From Phlebiopsis flavidoalba (Eukaryota > Basidiomycota > Agaricomycetes > Polyporales > Phanerochaetaceae), in contig JAOCPU010000001.1 in NCBI GenBank assembly GCA_035772785.1, positions 2,666,001-2,730,000 of the forward strand: DNA of 64,000 bases, written 5' to 3'. Under the pieces are notes generated by a model. The model ran no database searches. It was given only the letters and a program-made list of their open reading frames with translations, and was not told the origin of the DNA. The translations under genes were made by a program, and so were the position numbers. Positions 25,201 to 37,398 of the stretch are shown here, one piece after another. How positions within the stretch are numbered: the first letter of the stretch is position 1; each line of letters starts with the position of its first letter.

Positions 25201-28200
25201 ACCAGAAGTCGCCACTGCGTCGCCTATTTCGTAAGGAGCCGCAAGTCACGTACCCGAAGTCTGAAGAAGAGTTCCGTGTTCGGTTTGCCTTCGCTTCTGA
25301 AGGGGTCCAGCTCAAGGCGCAGCTTGCATTCAGATAAGGAGAAGAGCGACTCGAAGAGCGGGAAGGAGGACGGGCGTATGTGACAAGGAGAAGGGGAAGA
25401 AAGACGAGAAAGACCGCAGTGAGAGCAGGATCTCGGTCCTCATGGGGGAAGAAAGAGGGGCAAGGTGCGGCTTGAACTTCTTTGTGTGCGAAGGTTGGAA
25501 TTACTCACACGTGGCGCAGACTCGGCGCCTCTGCCCAGCCGAAGAAGGCGGAGCACCGGTGCTATGATGCCCCCTCTGCACGTCTCCGCTCTGCCACAGC
25601 ACAGCTGCCCAACGTCTTGCCAGCATGAAGACCGGATCGCAGGGCATGCATTGTCGTCAAACGCACGAGCACCCCGAAAACATCTCGTGTTATGTCTCAG
25701 ACAGTGAGCTCTTATGGCCAAGCAGGTCTGATACGGGTCGCAAATTAAAAAACGCATTGCGTCGGATGTGTTCTGGCCTACGGTTGCCGTTCGCCGAGTG
25801 TCGGCACTGGCGGGGGGCACCAGTCAATGAGGAGCCACCGCTACATCGTCGTTGTTGAGGGATGTGCGTTCGTAAACCGATGTTAACAAGGAAACGTCCG
25901 ACAAAGAGTCCACGGATATCGAGTCTGTCGTTCGGCCTGCCAACGCACCGACGCTGAAGGCGAGCCGAAGGGCGAGTGTCCGTCATCACCCACCCATCTG
26001 GTGGCGGCTCTCCGTCCTTGGAACGAGTCGTCCCATGATGAGCTGAGTTTGGTGTGCTCGAGAGTGGACAGACCGGACCGAAGGACAAATGCGTCTACCG
26101 CACCGGCAGTCCGTGCGCGCCGTCCCCGTCCACTGCAACCGCGGTGGCCGCCAACTTCTATTTCTCAGCGTTTTCGCCGCGCCAAATAGTCCGGATCGAG
26201 CTCGCTCTAAAAACGGTCAACGGCTTGAGTACGGGCTGCAAGAACCGCGAGAGTTCTCTCGTATCCAGTGGTCTGGCGCAAGTCATCCACGGGGCTCAGT
26301 GACGTCCATCAAACAACGCTTGCTAGTGGCACAGTGTGAGGATGGGGTTTGAAGGTTGGGAAGAAAAAAAAAAAAGTGTGGAGTGATGGGAGGGGGATTT
26401 TGGGAGGAGGAAAAAGGGTGCGCAGAAGAGTCGGAGCAGCAGGTCAACCTGGTCGTGCACAAAGTCGAAGTGTGCAAGTCGCTTTTCTCGGGCAGTTGGT
26501 CGCAAAAAAAAACCCAGGTGCGGCGAAAAGGGGGGGTCTTAAGCGTGACAGCGATTTTCGGGAGAGACTGAGTAGGGGGGACCGGGCCAGGATGATGGAT
26601 TAGCTGGATCCCTCTCGACTGGCACGCAGGGTCTTTGACCACCTACTTATGTCAAAAAAAAAAAAAAGAGCATGTCTCAAGAAAAACAGCCTATTTCTGT
26701 TTCACTGGCACTACGGGCGAGGAAACCAGCCGGCAGTCTGGTGCCGACACGTACGTGTCTACCGCGGCCATCGGGTCCTGTGTCGAGTCTCAGTGGACTA
26801 GGGGGGGAGGACGAATAAAAAAGAATGTTCTGGGATGATGAGAGATGATGGGGGGGCGCAAGTACTCACGAAAGCAACAAGCACAAGTAAAGCATTTAAG
26901 TGCTAGTGTGAGCTAGCCAGACCGACCTTGACAACATGCTACGCTTCCGCCAACCCTAGAACGCCACGGTGCGACCGGGGTTTTTGTGACAGGGCGCGAA
27001 GAGGGGGCACATAGTAAAGAGAAAAAATGAGTGTTGGTGATGGTTGCGGGGAGTACCCTTTTCTGTAGGGCAATCTTGAAGAGCAGCCAGGTGCAGCACC
27101 TTTCTGAGTATGAACGCAAAGAAATTCTCGACTATCCTTGGCCGTTTTACTGCATCGGGGCGAAGAGCGACAAGAAGCCAGCCACGCTAGACAACAATGT
27201 TAAACGACCACAATCACGGCTATGACGATGAACGAGGCGACTACCTCATTGTCATGCCGCGAACCATCTTGCCTACCGCTACGAAGTCATTGATACCCTG
27301 GGCAAGGGCTCCTTTGGACAAGTCCTACATTGCCGCGATCACTGTACGGGTGAGTCTGTCGCGATCAAGATCATTCGAACAAGAAGAGGTTCCACCACCA
27401 AGCACTGGTTTGAAGATCAAGATACTCGATAATTCTGCGCAAATGGGTGCGTACTTGATCGTCTCTTGCTCATGAGTACTGACGGTGCTCACTAGGATCA
27501 CGAGGAGAAGCACCACGTCATCAAGAGTGACAGAGCATTTCTACTTCCGGGGACACCTCTGCATCGCGACCGAGTTGTTTAGCATCAACCTCTATGAGCT
27601 TATCAAAGGCCAATAGCTGTCGTCGGTGGGCTTTTCAACAGGGCTTATTCGGCGGTTCACGAGTCAGATGCTTCAGTCTTTGGCTCTCATGCGCCACCAC
27701 CGGGATCGTGCACTGGGGGGGGGGGGCGATCTCAAGCCGGAGTGCAAGTATCGTGCATTCTGTTTCTGTTAGACGCGGCTAATGGCGACTATAGAAATGT
27801 CGTTGTTGCGCCATCCAGCGAAGAGTGTGGGCCATTAAGGTTATTGACTTCGGCAGCAGTTTGTTTCGAGCACGAGAAAGTAGTGTGTTTCCCGTCGAGT
27901 CACCCGGGTTGCCGCTCAACTGAGATTAACCTTTTTAGTCTACACATATATCCAAAGTCGCTTCTATCGGGTCACCGTGAGGTCATCCTGGGCATGAACT
28001 ACCACATGGCCATCGACATGTGGAGTCTTGGGTGCATTATGGCTGAGTTTGTACACCGGATTCCCGATTTTCCCCAGGAGAGAACGAGCATGAGCAGGGC
28101 TGGGGGGCGTGTATCATGGAGGTACGCTAGGCATACCTGAGAAGGATTTCATTAACCGTAGTTCGCGAAGGCGATTGTTCTTTGGTACGTGCCAGCGGCC

Positions 28201-28793
28201 GACTTGTATTTGCCGTGAAACCTAGTCTAATGTCTCCCACAGATCAAACAGGTGCACCTAGACCCGTCATGAACTCGAAGGGCCGAAGACGGCGTCCAGG
28301 CTCTAAGACCCTTCAACAGGTCCTCTTCGATGCGACGATGACCTCTTCGTGGACTTCATTGCTAAGTGCTTGATATGGGACCCTGAGCGCCGCCTCAAGC
28401 CTCAAGCCGCTCTCCGGCACCCGTACATCTCAGGTGGCAAGCGCGCCGCGAAGCTCACGCACGGTCCGCCGGGCAGGGCCGAGTACATCTTCGTCCAAGA
28501 GTCTCCTGACCTCTACCTCTGCAAGCTTTTCGAGTAGTCGCAGCAGCAAGACGATCACGGAGACCCCGAAGAAGTCCCTTGATCAGTTGCGCCGACCGAC
28601 CATTGACTGCTCGCACCATCCCGCGTCGCCACTGGCGCTGTACCTTCCACTCCCAGCAGCAACTCTGGTAGTCTGCACACGACCCTCGATCTTCCAGTCC
28701 TATAGAATCCTCTCAGACGCAATCGTTTTCGTATCCTCCAGTCATTCCAGTCGGACAATGGGGGGAGTAGGCGCATTCTCCGCTGCTAGCTGA
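22217..28793 (+). CDS. DYRK-family protein kinase (Pom1-like, long N-terminus), frame-broken
   Basis: A CMGC/DYRK kinase, normally self-activated on the activation-loop tyrosine. A long Ser/Pro-rich N-terminal half begins MPSSPEPHFND. It includes LPDSPWTIEAIDGEQDDLDE (about 22863), WSDMDDQATVEALRKLDG (about 23684), VFGLPSLLKGSSS (about 25279) and SESRISVLMG (about 25420). The DYRK-homology box YERKEILDYPW (about 27110) and GYDDERGDYLIV (about 27219) follow. The kinase domain then reads YRYEVIDTLGKGSFGQVLHC, IKIL, HFYFRGHLCIATELLSINLY, FSTGLIRRFTSQMLQSLALM, a catalytic loop broken by G12 (27715-27726), DLKPE, VIDFGSSCFEHEK, an intron at 27880-27938, YIQSRFYRS, EVILGMNYHMAIDMWSLG and LIWDPERRLKPQAALRHPYI. 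The end is about 28793. Frameshifts are numerous. 26300-27060 shows no coding match and may be intronic or degraded. Confidence 0.93.
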
Positions 28794-29795
28794 GACGTGT
28801 CGCTCATACTCTTGTGCACCTGATGGGGAGCTCGCCAAATGATCTCCTTTGCCAACGATCGTTCTTGCAATCATCGCTTTCTAAACTGTACTGGAACTTA
28901 TTCTATCTACGCCATACTTTATTACGACAGGATGTGTTGCAACATGCAAAGCTGGTCTGCTCGCTGGTCCCTTTTCACCGTCGCATGGCGCGCCCCTGTG
29001 TTACCCCGTTTTCTATCGAAGGACGCGCCGGTCAATGTACACTACTAGCAGCTGATCCGAGAAGTCTTTTGGTTCCTCGATGATGGACATAGTCCTCGTT
29101 TGCTCATGCTATGACTTGAACAGTACCATTCACTCTTCGTATTGGACCTCGCCATCCGAATCCCCGTGTGATATGGGAAGAATTGCCGAAATAATGAGTA
29201 CAACACGCACGCCACGTCCCGCGGTAACCTTGCGAATCGGCGTACGTGCCTACCTTGCGAATCGGGGCGTATGTCGCCTCACTCAGTACTACCACGTTTG
29301 CTCAACTCGCCCATCAAACAGTCGCTTCGCTCACTGTTTGGAACAATGTTCGTAGTACTCGTACAGAGTCGCGCGCGACGACTCACGCGTCACGCGTTCA
29401 ATGCGAGCGGCACGTGTTCTGCCGGGTCTACAGTCAGCGTCGAGTCGTGACCTCGCGACCAAACGGACGCGTCACAGCCGTCGTCGTGTTGGGGGAGCAA
29501 TGGACTTAGCAATCAGTTAAAATGCTAGAATTCAGTCCTCTCGAGGGCTAGGATCAAAAGAAAGGAATTTTTGGTATGTAACGTCAAGCTACGTTCCTTA
29601 TAGATTGACTGCGACTGAGAACACACAATGCTAGCCATCCGATTTGTTCAAGAGGATACAATGAGTGACAAGGGATCCTTTCCATGCGTGATGAGGGGGT
29701 GTCAGGCGAACTTTACAACAAGTTCTTCCGTAATCTCGTGTTTGATGGTCCAAGTTGCATCATACACGGGATAGAATAATATCACTCGTATCTCT
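28794..29795. other. No assignable gene
   Basis: Short frames only. An imperfect direct repeat containing CCTTGCGAATCGG occurs twice at about 29228-29264. No coding family is recognised. Confidence 0.45.
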
Positions 29796-30576
29796 CTATA
29801 CCGTGTTCAACGGGGTACTCCTCACGAACGGCACAATCCCACAGGTTAGGAGACGTTCAGGAAGATGGAACAGCTTCTGGATAACCGTTTTTGTGAGGCG
29901 ATATTCCTCCTTTTTGTTCGGAAAGCCCCAGTCTTCCATATCCCGGTTTGTTGTAGAGTGAGATGACCCAAGTGCGATGTTCATCAGGGCCGAACAATAC
30001 CCTGTGTACACGAATATGCGTCACATTGCACGCCGCATTGATCAGGTGAGTCGCACGGCGTAGCTCCAGCTGGCTAAACTCGAAAGGGACGTTTTTTTTT
30101 TTTTTTTCCTCTCGTGGTACTCCTTCGCCACATCGTAGATGTCGAAGACATGGACTGGTATGCCAGAAGACACCAGCTCGGGGAAGGGATGGTCTGGAGA
30201 AGGTAGCCAACGTGGCGCAAGTTTCCACAGCAGGGAAGCGCATTTCACGGAATAGACGGACCTCCTCCTAATAAGAAGAATTAGTGGAAGGTCACGAAGA
30301 GCAATAATGGCAACGTGCGTCTGTCAGGCAGTGCACAGATAGTATGAACTCCTGCAAGGTCAAGCGCTCGACGAAGGTCCCCCACCTAGGTTTCGTAACG
30401 GACATGCGTTTCTTTCCATATCTAGGCCTACACTCGAGCTCGCCTTCAAAGAGCCCAATATGGTCCGAGGTTATCAGCTCATCCCAGTTGATGCCGTCAT
30501 GAATTCCGAGGGTATGCATGGGCTTGATGAGATCGTCATGAGTTGCCGTCGAGGATGAGGTCCCGTTGGTACTCAT
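29796..30576 (-). pseudogene. Unknown dispersed gene family, copy A
   Basis: The frame starts MSTNGTSSSTATHDDLIKPM, then LGIHDGINWDELITSD and VERLTLQEFILS. An intron (GTGCAC...TTAG, 30268-30336) follows, then LWKLAPRW, PELVSSGIPVHVFDI, YHER, a run of 16 T in plus-strand orientation (30092-30107), LINAACNVTHIRVHRVLFG, RTWVISLYNKP, DWGFPNKKEEYRLTK and IQKLFHLPE. The same order of blocks occurs in copies B (52127) and C (54362). No catalytic motif, signal peptide or membrane segment is visible, and I do not recognise the family. The length would be about 240-250 residues. Frame breaks are present at the A/T run and elsewhere. Confidence 0.75.
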
Positions 30577-31291
30577 AACGTGAAGGAGGAAGGCGAGGAG
30601 AGTGGACAGGTGGTGGTGGTCCGTGGAGGTTCAAATGGTTCGTGTTGGCGTCTGTTACCCTGCACATTTATGTCGCCGATCTAACATTGGCGCTCAAAGC
30701 TCAATGGCAGTCTACGCCACACGGAAATAGCCGAGTGTCTTCCCCAATCCTCAAGGTTCTCAAGTCCTGGTACCAGTGTGCCCATTCAGGACGCCGTCGC
30801 GCTACGACACAGAGCGGTCTACTTGAAAATGAATGACAAGCAAACGAAGCCGACCTAGGTTCGACATGGATTGTCCAAGTTCAACGCGTAGAGAAAGGCC
30901 TAGAACATGGTAACGCACACACATACCGACCTTTTATATGGAACGAGGAATGTCTCCACTATCCAAGTTGCCGGCGCTAGCATAGTCGACCTCTTGCGTT
31001 TAGTCCATGCAAACGACTTTCGCATTTGCACCCATGATTGTTGTTCAGAGGATGAGAGGCATAGGTGAGCTTATCAAATATTCCTTTGTACGCGATAAGA
31101 CGCGTATATAAAGCCTCATGCGTCGAGACCTTTCAAGCTGCTTGCAACAGTTGTATCACGACGTATGCCATCATATCACCCACGGAGACGACGCTGAGCA
31201 TCTTATTACCGCGATGATTACGACCTATAGAGCGAAAGGTTTCAGGAGAAATATAGACCCATCAGTGGCATAGTAGCGAGTATACGCACTC
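30577..31291. other. Intergenic, no gene seen
   Basis: Short frames only. A plus-strand TATATAAA lies at 31086-31093, but no gene could be placed downstream on that strand. Confidence 0.45.
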
Positions 31292-32727
31292 TTAGTCACA
31301 AAGTTTAGCCCCTAATTGCGCTACTCTTCCTACGGTGTGCTGATTTGCTAGCCTGAGTTGACGTCCGAACTTGTGTAGGGGTTCGAGTTTCTCTTCTCCG
31401 TCGATCCCGAGAAACAGCTTTGTGGACAGACTATCTTTATCGAAGACCCACTTGAACTCGTCGATGAAGCGTCGCAGGGTCGCTTCGTCTTCAAACAAGA
31501 CGGAGAGGCTCCGAAGATCTGAGAAGCGGGGGATGTGAAGCGCGAGTCTCGTCCAGTAAGCGAGTGACCCAGGTCGCTCGTTCAGGTCGAAGCCCAAGAA
31601 GGTGAGTCTAATGTGGTTCACGCTGGCGGGTATTTGGCGAGTCCAGTGGGGGGAGATGGTTTGATATTTTTCCTTGGCATTCTGGTGCATAGCTGATTTC
31701 CGCAATCAAAATGAGGCGCCACACTTCCCGAGTAGACTGAGGCCTTTTTTCAGCCTTCTTGAACCTCAACCTCACTACAAGCATCGTAGAGGCTCGATTA
31801 GATGCCAGAACAAGAATCAATATCAGGGATGCATACCACAGGGCAAACCTGTCCAAGGAGAACGATCCACACGCTCTATCTCGACCTGTTGGGCGGGAGA
31901 AGTGGACCAAGAGACTAGCGATCATGGTATGAATTATCTCTATATCCTGCTCTCCAAGAGATATTGAGTTCTGTAATTCGTGTACATCTCTTCGAGTTGG
32001 ATGAGAGCGATGGCTGATCAAGGGAGGCAACCACCAACACACATCGTCGCTATTGTCGAGGAAGGATCCATCGAGTCCGGCTTCTGCTGCGACGCTGACC
32101 AGCCGTACTTGGGTGCTGAGAGCTACGGAGGGAACGGGATGGGCCTTCGTGGCCCATAAGACATTTCGGTAGGACAGGGATTTGAGCCGTGGGGTGGATG
32201 CCAGTAGTCTTATCAGAGCTGTGCGACTCTCGAACCGGACGTTTGCGAAGTGTACTGACCGCACAGGGAGCTGTGGGTTTATCAAAGTACGGGGCAGGTT
32301 GACGAATAGAGATCGGATGCACGTCGGCGCTCCGCTGTCGCGTTCGAAGAATGTGTACCTCGACTACAGGGGTACGTGGTAGTCTCGCTGCCAGAGTGGC
32401 GTGCGAACGGTGCAGCCAAGGAGGCTGCTTACTGTCCGGATCGATGACATAGCATACTTCGCGTATGATGTCCTTGATGGATACTGAAGGATAAAGAGGT
32501 GAAGTGTCGAGTAGGTCGCAAAGGCTTAGCAGCCTTGCCTCAGATGATATCCACACAGTGGTCCACAGGGCAGGCCGAAAGATTTCTGCGCATAGCCGGT
32601 TAATCAGGCTCAACCTAGCCACCGCAGGCTTCTCCGATCTGAAGCCAAAGGTTAATTTGTATGCCTCGCTAGTTATCTGACTGAGAAGCTCGCTTGGCAT
32701 TCGATGAGCCACGGGTGTGTCGCACAT
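31292..32727 (-). CDS. F-box-like/leucine-rich agaricomycete protein
   Basis: The start reads MCDTPVAHRMPSELLSQITS, resembling an F-box helix (MPSELLSQI...LSLINRLCAEIFRPALW), followed by TVWISSEARLLSLCDLLD. Leucine-rich stretches come next (VRSVHFANVRFES, LASTPRLKSLSYRNVLW). The C-terminal exon at 31705-31292 has VNHIRLTFLGFD, FSDLRSLSVLFEDEATLRRF and LFLGIDGEEKLEP. This arrangement is typical of the many F-box-like proteins of mushrooms, which would recruit substrates to an SCF ubiquitin ligase. At least one frameshift occurs near 32370, where TFFERDSGAPTC continues in another frame. An alternative upstream ATG lies at 32808. The F-box call rests on weak similarity. Confidence 0.6.
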
Positions 32728-33218
32728 CTTGAGACTCGTGTGTAATGACCTATAATGCGAAGTAGTAAGTACTTGTGAAAAGTAAGTATTCTTCAACAAC
32801 ATTGTCACTGACCTTAGGTATGACGAGATAAAGTACTCCGAGCGTATCTCCTATAGTTGCTGGTACTGATGGACTTGAGGTTGTCAGTTGTACCGTCGTT
32901 CAGCCTGGCATACGTCTAGGATAAGCGGCATTGATGATCGTCAACGTCAATAGAGGATAACATTTGGATTTGATAGACGCCAATCAGCAGTCTTACTCGG
33001 TCTTACTCTCTTCAATCAAGCTCAATGTTTTCACTGATGGACATCAGATTCAGGATACTAATAGCCGGCAGTAGCCGATACCAGTGCTCAAACACGGCGC
33101 TCTCGAATTTAAGCTGAGATTGCTCGACCTTGGTTCGCTTGTGGTACATCGCTCGAATGTGAATGGAAATTCAGGCATAGATGTCGTTGTGCAATTGAGA
33201 GAATCGGGGCTAAAGTGA
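32728..33218. other. Intergenic region between the F-box-like gene and P450-1
   Basis: About 490 bp of AT-richer DNA with no open frame or repeat that I can support. It would hold the promoter of the F-box-like gene and the 3' end of the P450 gene. Confidence 0.5.
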
Positions 33219-35439
33219 CTAGATACCTCCTTTTTCTTCCGGTCTAGTCATCTCATACGACACTCTGATTAACTCCGCCGCTTTCTCACTTCGGACCTTC
33301 ATGTCGTACGCAAATGGCGCAGGATGACTAATGAAGCCACGTCAGTTGAACATACAGACGATCGTACCGGAGACCAAGCAAAAACCCCAGCAAGAACCTG
33401 AACAAGATCATAGAAGGGTACAAAAAACTCACCTAGACACAGATGTGACAAACCGGATGTCAGGTTCTATCGGGTTCCCGACTTTGTCTACCGATTTGAT
33501 GATTGTAAAGGTGGCAAGGATTCGCACAATCGCAAGCCAAACTGAATTGTCCGCCAGATATCTTCCAGGGCAAACTCTGAAAAACATAGTCCAATTATGT
33601 GTGCAGGATGTGTGCAAACACGGAACGCACCGTCGTCCCCAGCCAAACACTGCACCGCTGGGGAACACTTCACTTGCTCCATCTGGCTTTGGGTAAAAAA
33701 TCGTTCAGGCTTGAATAAATGGGGCTCATGGAATCGCCTTTCGTCCCAAGCAATCGCTCTGAGAATAACATTGATTAGTCCCGTACGTCAGGAGTATAAC
33801 TGCACGCGCATACTTCGCATTGGCAATGATCGTCGTTCCCGCGGGAATCACCCAGCCATTGTAAATCTCTTCTGTGACTGAGCGATGTGGCACGCCGAGC
33901 GGGAGCACTGGGTTCCAGCGCATCGTCTCTTGCACGATGCATTCGATGTACGGTAGGCTGTCACGGTCGGTGAAGTCGGGAAGGCGACCGGCCCCGACGA
34001 CGGCGTCAATCTCAGCCTGCGCGCGTGTCTGGACTGAGGGATTCAGGAGCATGAGAGCGGTGAAAAGCATTAGTGTGTGCCATGTCTGCGGCAGTGAATA
34101 AACAGTTATACTAGTAGATAAAAGGAGAGATTGTGTGACCTACGGTTTCAGATCCGCCTAAGTGTAGAGTTGAGAGGAGGATCGAGGAATGATAGCGAGT
34201 ACATACCTCCGAGGATCTGATGTGCGAGCATGCGAACGTCATGGCGTGTCTGCTCTGTCAGCGTACCCTCACGAGATAGGTTGTTGAGATGTTGCGCAAC
34301 AAAGGATGGTTGAGCTGTCCCCGCTGCCTATGAATATGACGTGAATAACGGGTATAATATGAATAAGGCAACCATTATACCATCTCTTTCTCCACGACTG
34401 ATACTGGATGGTCTATCATATGATGAAGGAATGGTTTGGTGTCTGAATGATATGTTTATTTAATTAATCATGAAGGAGTTGCAAATACGTAAATGCTCAC
34501 CTCGAATATACTTCTGGAACCAGGCGCCAGGGAACCAGGAAGGCAATTTCTCGACTGAAACAGGATTAGCCACAACAGACAGCAAAGAAGATCAAAGCCG
34601 TTGTAGCTCACATCGCGGAGAAATATCTAGTAGCGATGGCTGGCCGGCGTCGAGCAGCAGATGCACAAACTGCTCTGCCATTTTGAAGTATGGGTCTTCG
34701 TCTGAGCGCACCACGATGTCCATAGGTGATCTCAAAGATGACAGCGGCGGAGAATCTACGCTCGATCACCACTAGCACTCAGTGACAGCAACAGCGTGGT
34801 CACATACTGATGAACGTGTCTGTCCAGGGCTGTTCGGTTCTTGCAAGATGTTCATGAGAAGCGTGCTCGTTTCTTGCTCCTGAATAGGCTTATACGCGGC
34901 AACCTCGGTGCGGCCGAATGGTCCACCGAGCATTTTACGCAGTTTACGGTAGTATGGGCCGTATGGAAGGAAAGCGAGGATGTCTCTCCACCCAATTCTA
35001 AAGCCAGAAGCGCGACATCAGCAGCTGAGAAATATGCGAAGCATTGATTGAGTTTACACCTTTCGAAGATAGGAAAGCTGGGCCGGTCGCTGAAGTTAGC
35101 GCTGCGTTTGTCGAGGAAGCTCGTGGCCATCTCTTCGCTGCTCAGGACGATGATGGGCTTGCCGAGAACTTCGAGATACATGAGGTCGCCATACTGCTTT
35201 GACCATGTGTAAAAGGTCTCATGAGGATTTGTGGTAGGCATTATGCGCAGATGCCCAAGTATGGGATCCTTGGGTGGTCCTGGAGGCAGTGGCATAGTGA
35301 GTTTGTTGCGCTTGGTCCGCACAACGTAGAGCAAGGGGCATAGTGCGAGGAGGAAGACAAGAAAGGGGGTTGGGCATGTTATCCCCAATGCTGCTCTGGC
35401 TGCGGTGGTACGAGGATATCGTGGGCGATTATATATCAA
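33219..35439 (-). CDS. Cytochrome P450 monooxygenase (P450-1)
   Basis: A microsomal heme monooxygenase; substrate unknown. An N-terminal anchor (PFLVFLLALCPLLYVV) and hinge (MPLPPGPPKDPILGH) lead to WSKQYGDLMYLEVLG, RPSFPIFE, ILAFLPYGPYYRKLRKML, VRSDEDPYFKMAEQFVH, KLPSWFPGAWFQ and HDVRMLAHQILGG. After GSET the I-helix region gives LMLFTALMLLNPSVQ. The K-helix ExxR is in QETMRWNP, and PHRSVTEEIYNGWVIPAGT follows. The heme loop FGWGRR-VCPGRYLAD is interrupted by an intron within it. The last exon HPAPFAYDMKVRSEKAAEL ends at a stop at 33219-33221. Only one obvious frameshift is seen (an extra G near 34720, between ITYGHR and VRSDED). A TATATA lies 38-43 nt upstream of the ATG. Confidence 0.94.
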
Positions 35440-37398
35440 GGGCGGACAAGAAACATATTGGGCGGTGAGAGTGCTGTATATACCGTGTCACCGTGAATCG
35501 GGTAGGTGATGAGCCCAAAAGATGCGACCGTCTGCTGATTGGCGGGCGGGTGCGAGTCAGGGTCCAGGTCACTAGCGTGATGATGCGTGCTGCTTGAGGA
35601 AGGCCAGATGCAGCGGCGATTGAGTTACACTATAGCAATGGAAATCGCGCGACGTGACCAATGGAGAGTGAACCTGACCTGGACCTTAGATGTGCAAGCT
35701 GTCTCTCATTGCGCCCCATGTATTCTGGCCAAGGTTCAGCTCCGAGCTGTCTCCCACGCCGTCGTACCATAATCTTCGTATGCCGCCCGACGCCGACTAT
35801 CTCTGATATATTCTGTGAGCGAGCTAAAGGAGATTGGTGTATCGAGGGCTCGCCAGCTGCAATGTTGCGGAGCGTTTCATGTATTTAGCGGCGAATACGG
35901 GGTGTCGCAGGATGTTAACTTGCGGGGAAGAGGCTGCGCCGAAGGCTGCACAAGCGAAACTTCGGGAGATTGTGACGAGGGTGCAATACCCATACGAGTG
36001 ATAGGCCTGAGAGAGTCTTAGTTCCCAAGATCGTCACAGCGTGAGACTTGCAACAGGCACAACTGTGGAGAAGCTCACTTGCTCAAGACGTCCAACGCGA
36101 TAACCAGCATTCTCCTTGGGCCGGGTTCATTAGGACCGTTGTCATACGTCCTTTTGTTAGGACAAATGCACACCGTTTTCGAAACATCGTAACGAGACTG
36201 ACGATTGTTTGATGATCGCTTTGACGTCCGAGTCGGCTCACGAAAGCTGGGTACCCCTGACGCGGAGCAAGTTCGTGACGCGGATGGGAAGAACGAGCCG
36301 GGAACGGTGTGGCCATGGATGTGGCTGCAAGACACAGAGTTCGGCTAGACATCTGCAAGCTTAAAGGACTTGTGGAAGATCGGATTCTTGGATGGAAGGA
36401 AGAGCTTTCTAGGCATAAAGAGCGTGCTGAATCACTGGGTAATCATAGTTACAAAAGCCTCGTGCGTAACAACTTCGCCGTGCGATTTTCCTACAGGGCA
36501 TCGTGTTTTAACAAGTACTTATCACAGCAATCGCTTGGCTAAAGAGATGTTGTAGTTTGGAAAGACGTTTATCAACTCACATGCCTGCGAGCAGCCCTGG
36601 CGGTACTATGGTGCTAGGGGGAGTGCTGGCCCCAACAACGAGGCTGCCCCTGTTCGTGTTGGGATACTTGGATATTGACTTGCGACATGATGCATGCATC
36701 GGTAGTGTGGACTGCTTTGAGATTTCGCTTGATTTGAATTGAGCCTGAGGCTTGACCAGGGTCGCGGAGTATAAGAGTTTACGCCCAAGTCGAGGGTACT
36801 AATGAGTGGACAATGCTGCTAGGTTTTATAGTTGTGTATTAATAATAGTCGACGAACATCAACGCGATCACTGTTCACTTAGCTCGTATTAAGCCCGTCG
36901 ACCATGCAAGACGGGGAGAGCTCACGAGGCGGGGATCCGTAGATACGTTTTTTGACCCAAAATTTGATTTACACGCGTCACGAATGTCCGATAGTGTCAA
37001 GTTCGTAAGACAGTCGCAAAGAGGTCAGTCTATGTTACTGGCACTGACGCTATGTCAGGTCCATGTTATTCCCTCGTTTGACGACACCTAGGTAGACAAT
37101 ATGGGTCTGAAGTTTTGACGGAAAGCTCTCGCTCAAAGTCCAAACGTTCAAGACGCGTTCGTGGATAGGATGTGGAAGCGTGATCCATTGACATGAGAAT
37201 CGGGATGAAGGTCGCCAGCCTTGAGCGTTTGAGCGCTTGAGCCTCCTTGAGCCTGGGGGCGCTTCATCTACCAAAATAGTAATAGACTCTCACGAGACGC
37301 GTCGCGCGTCTGACATCCAAATTACCGCGACTTTCACCGTGACCACATCCTGTCCTGACCCGACTGCACCATCAGTTCAACCCCTGGATACATTCAAA
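35440..37398. other. About 2 kb without an assignable gene
   Basis: Frames of 60-90 codons occur on both strands (for example 36083-36358 - and 36309-36542 +) without any recognisable family or exon chain. No repeat was seen. Confidence 0.45.
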
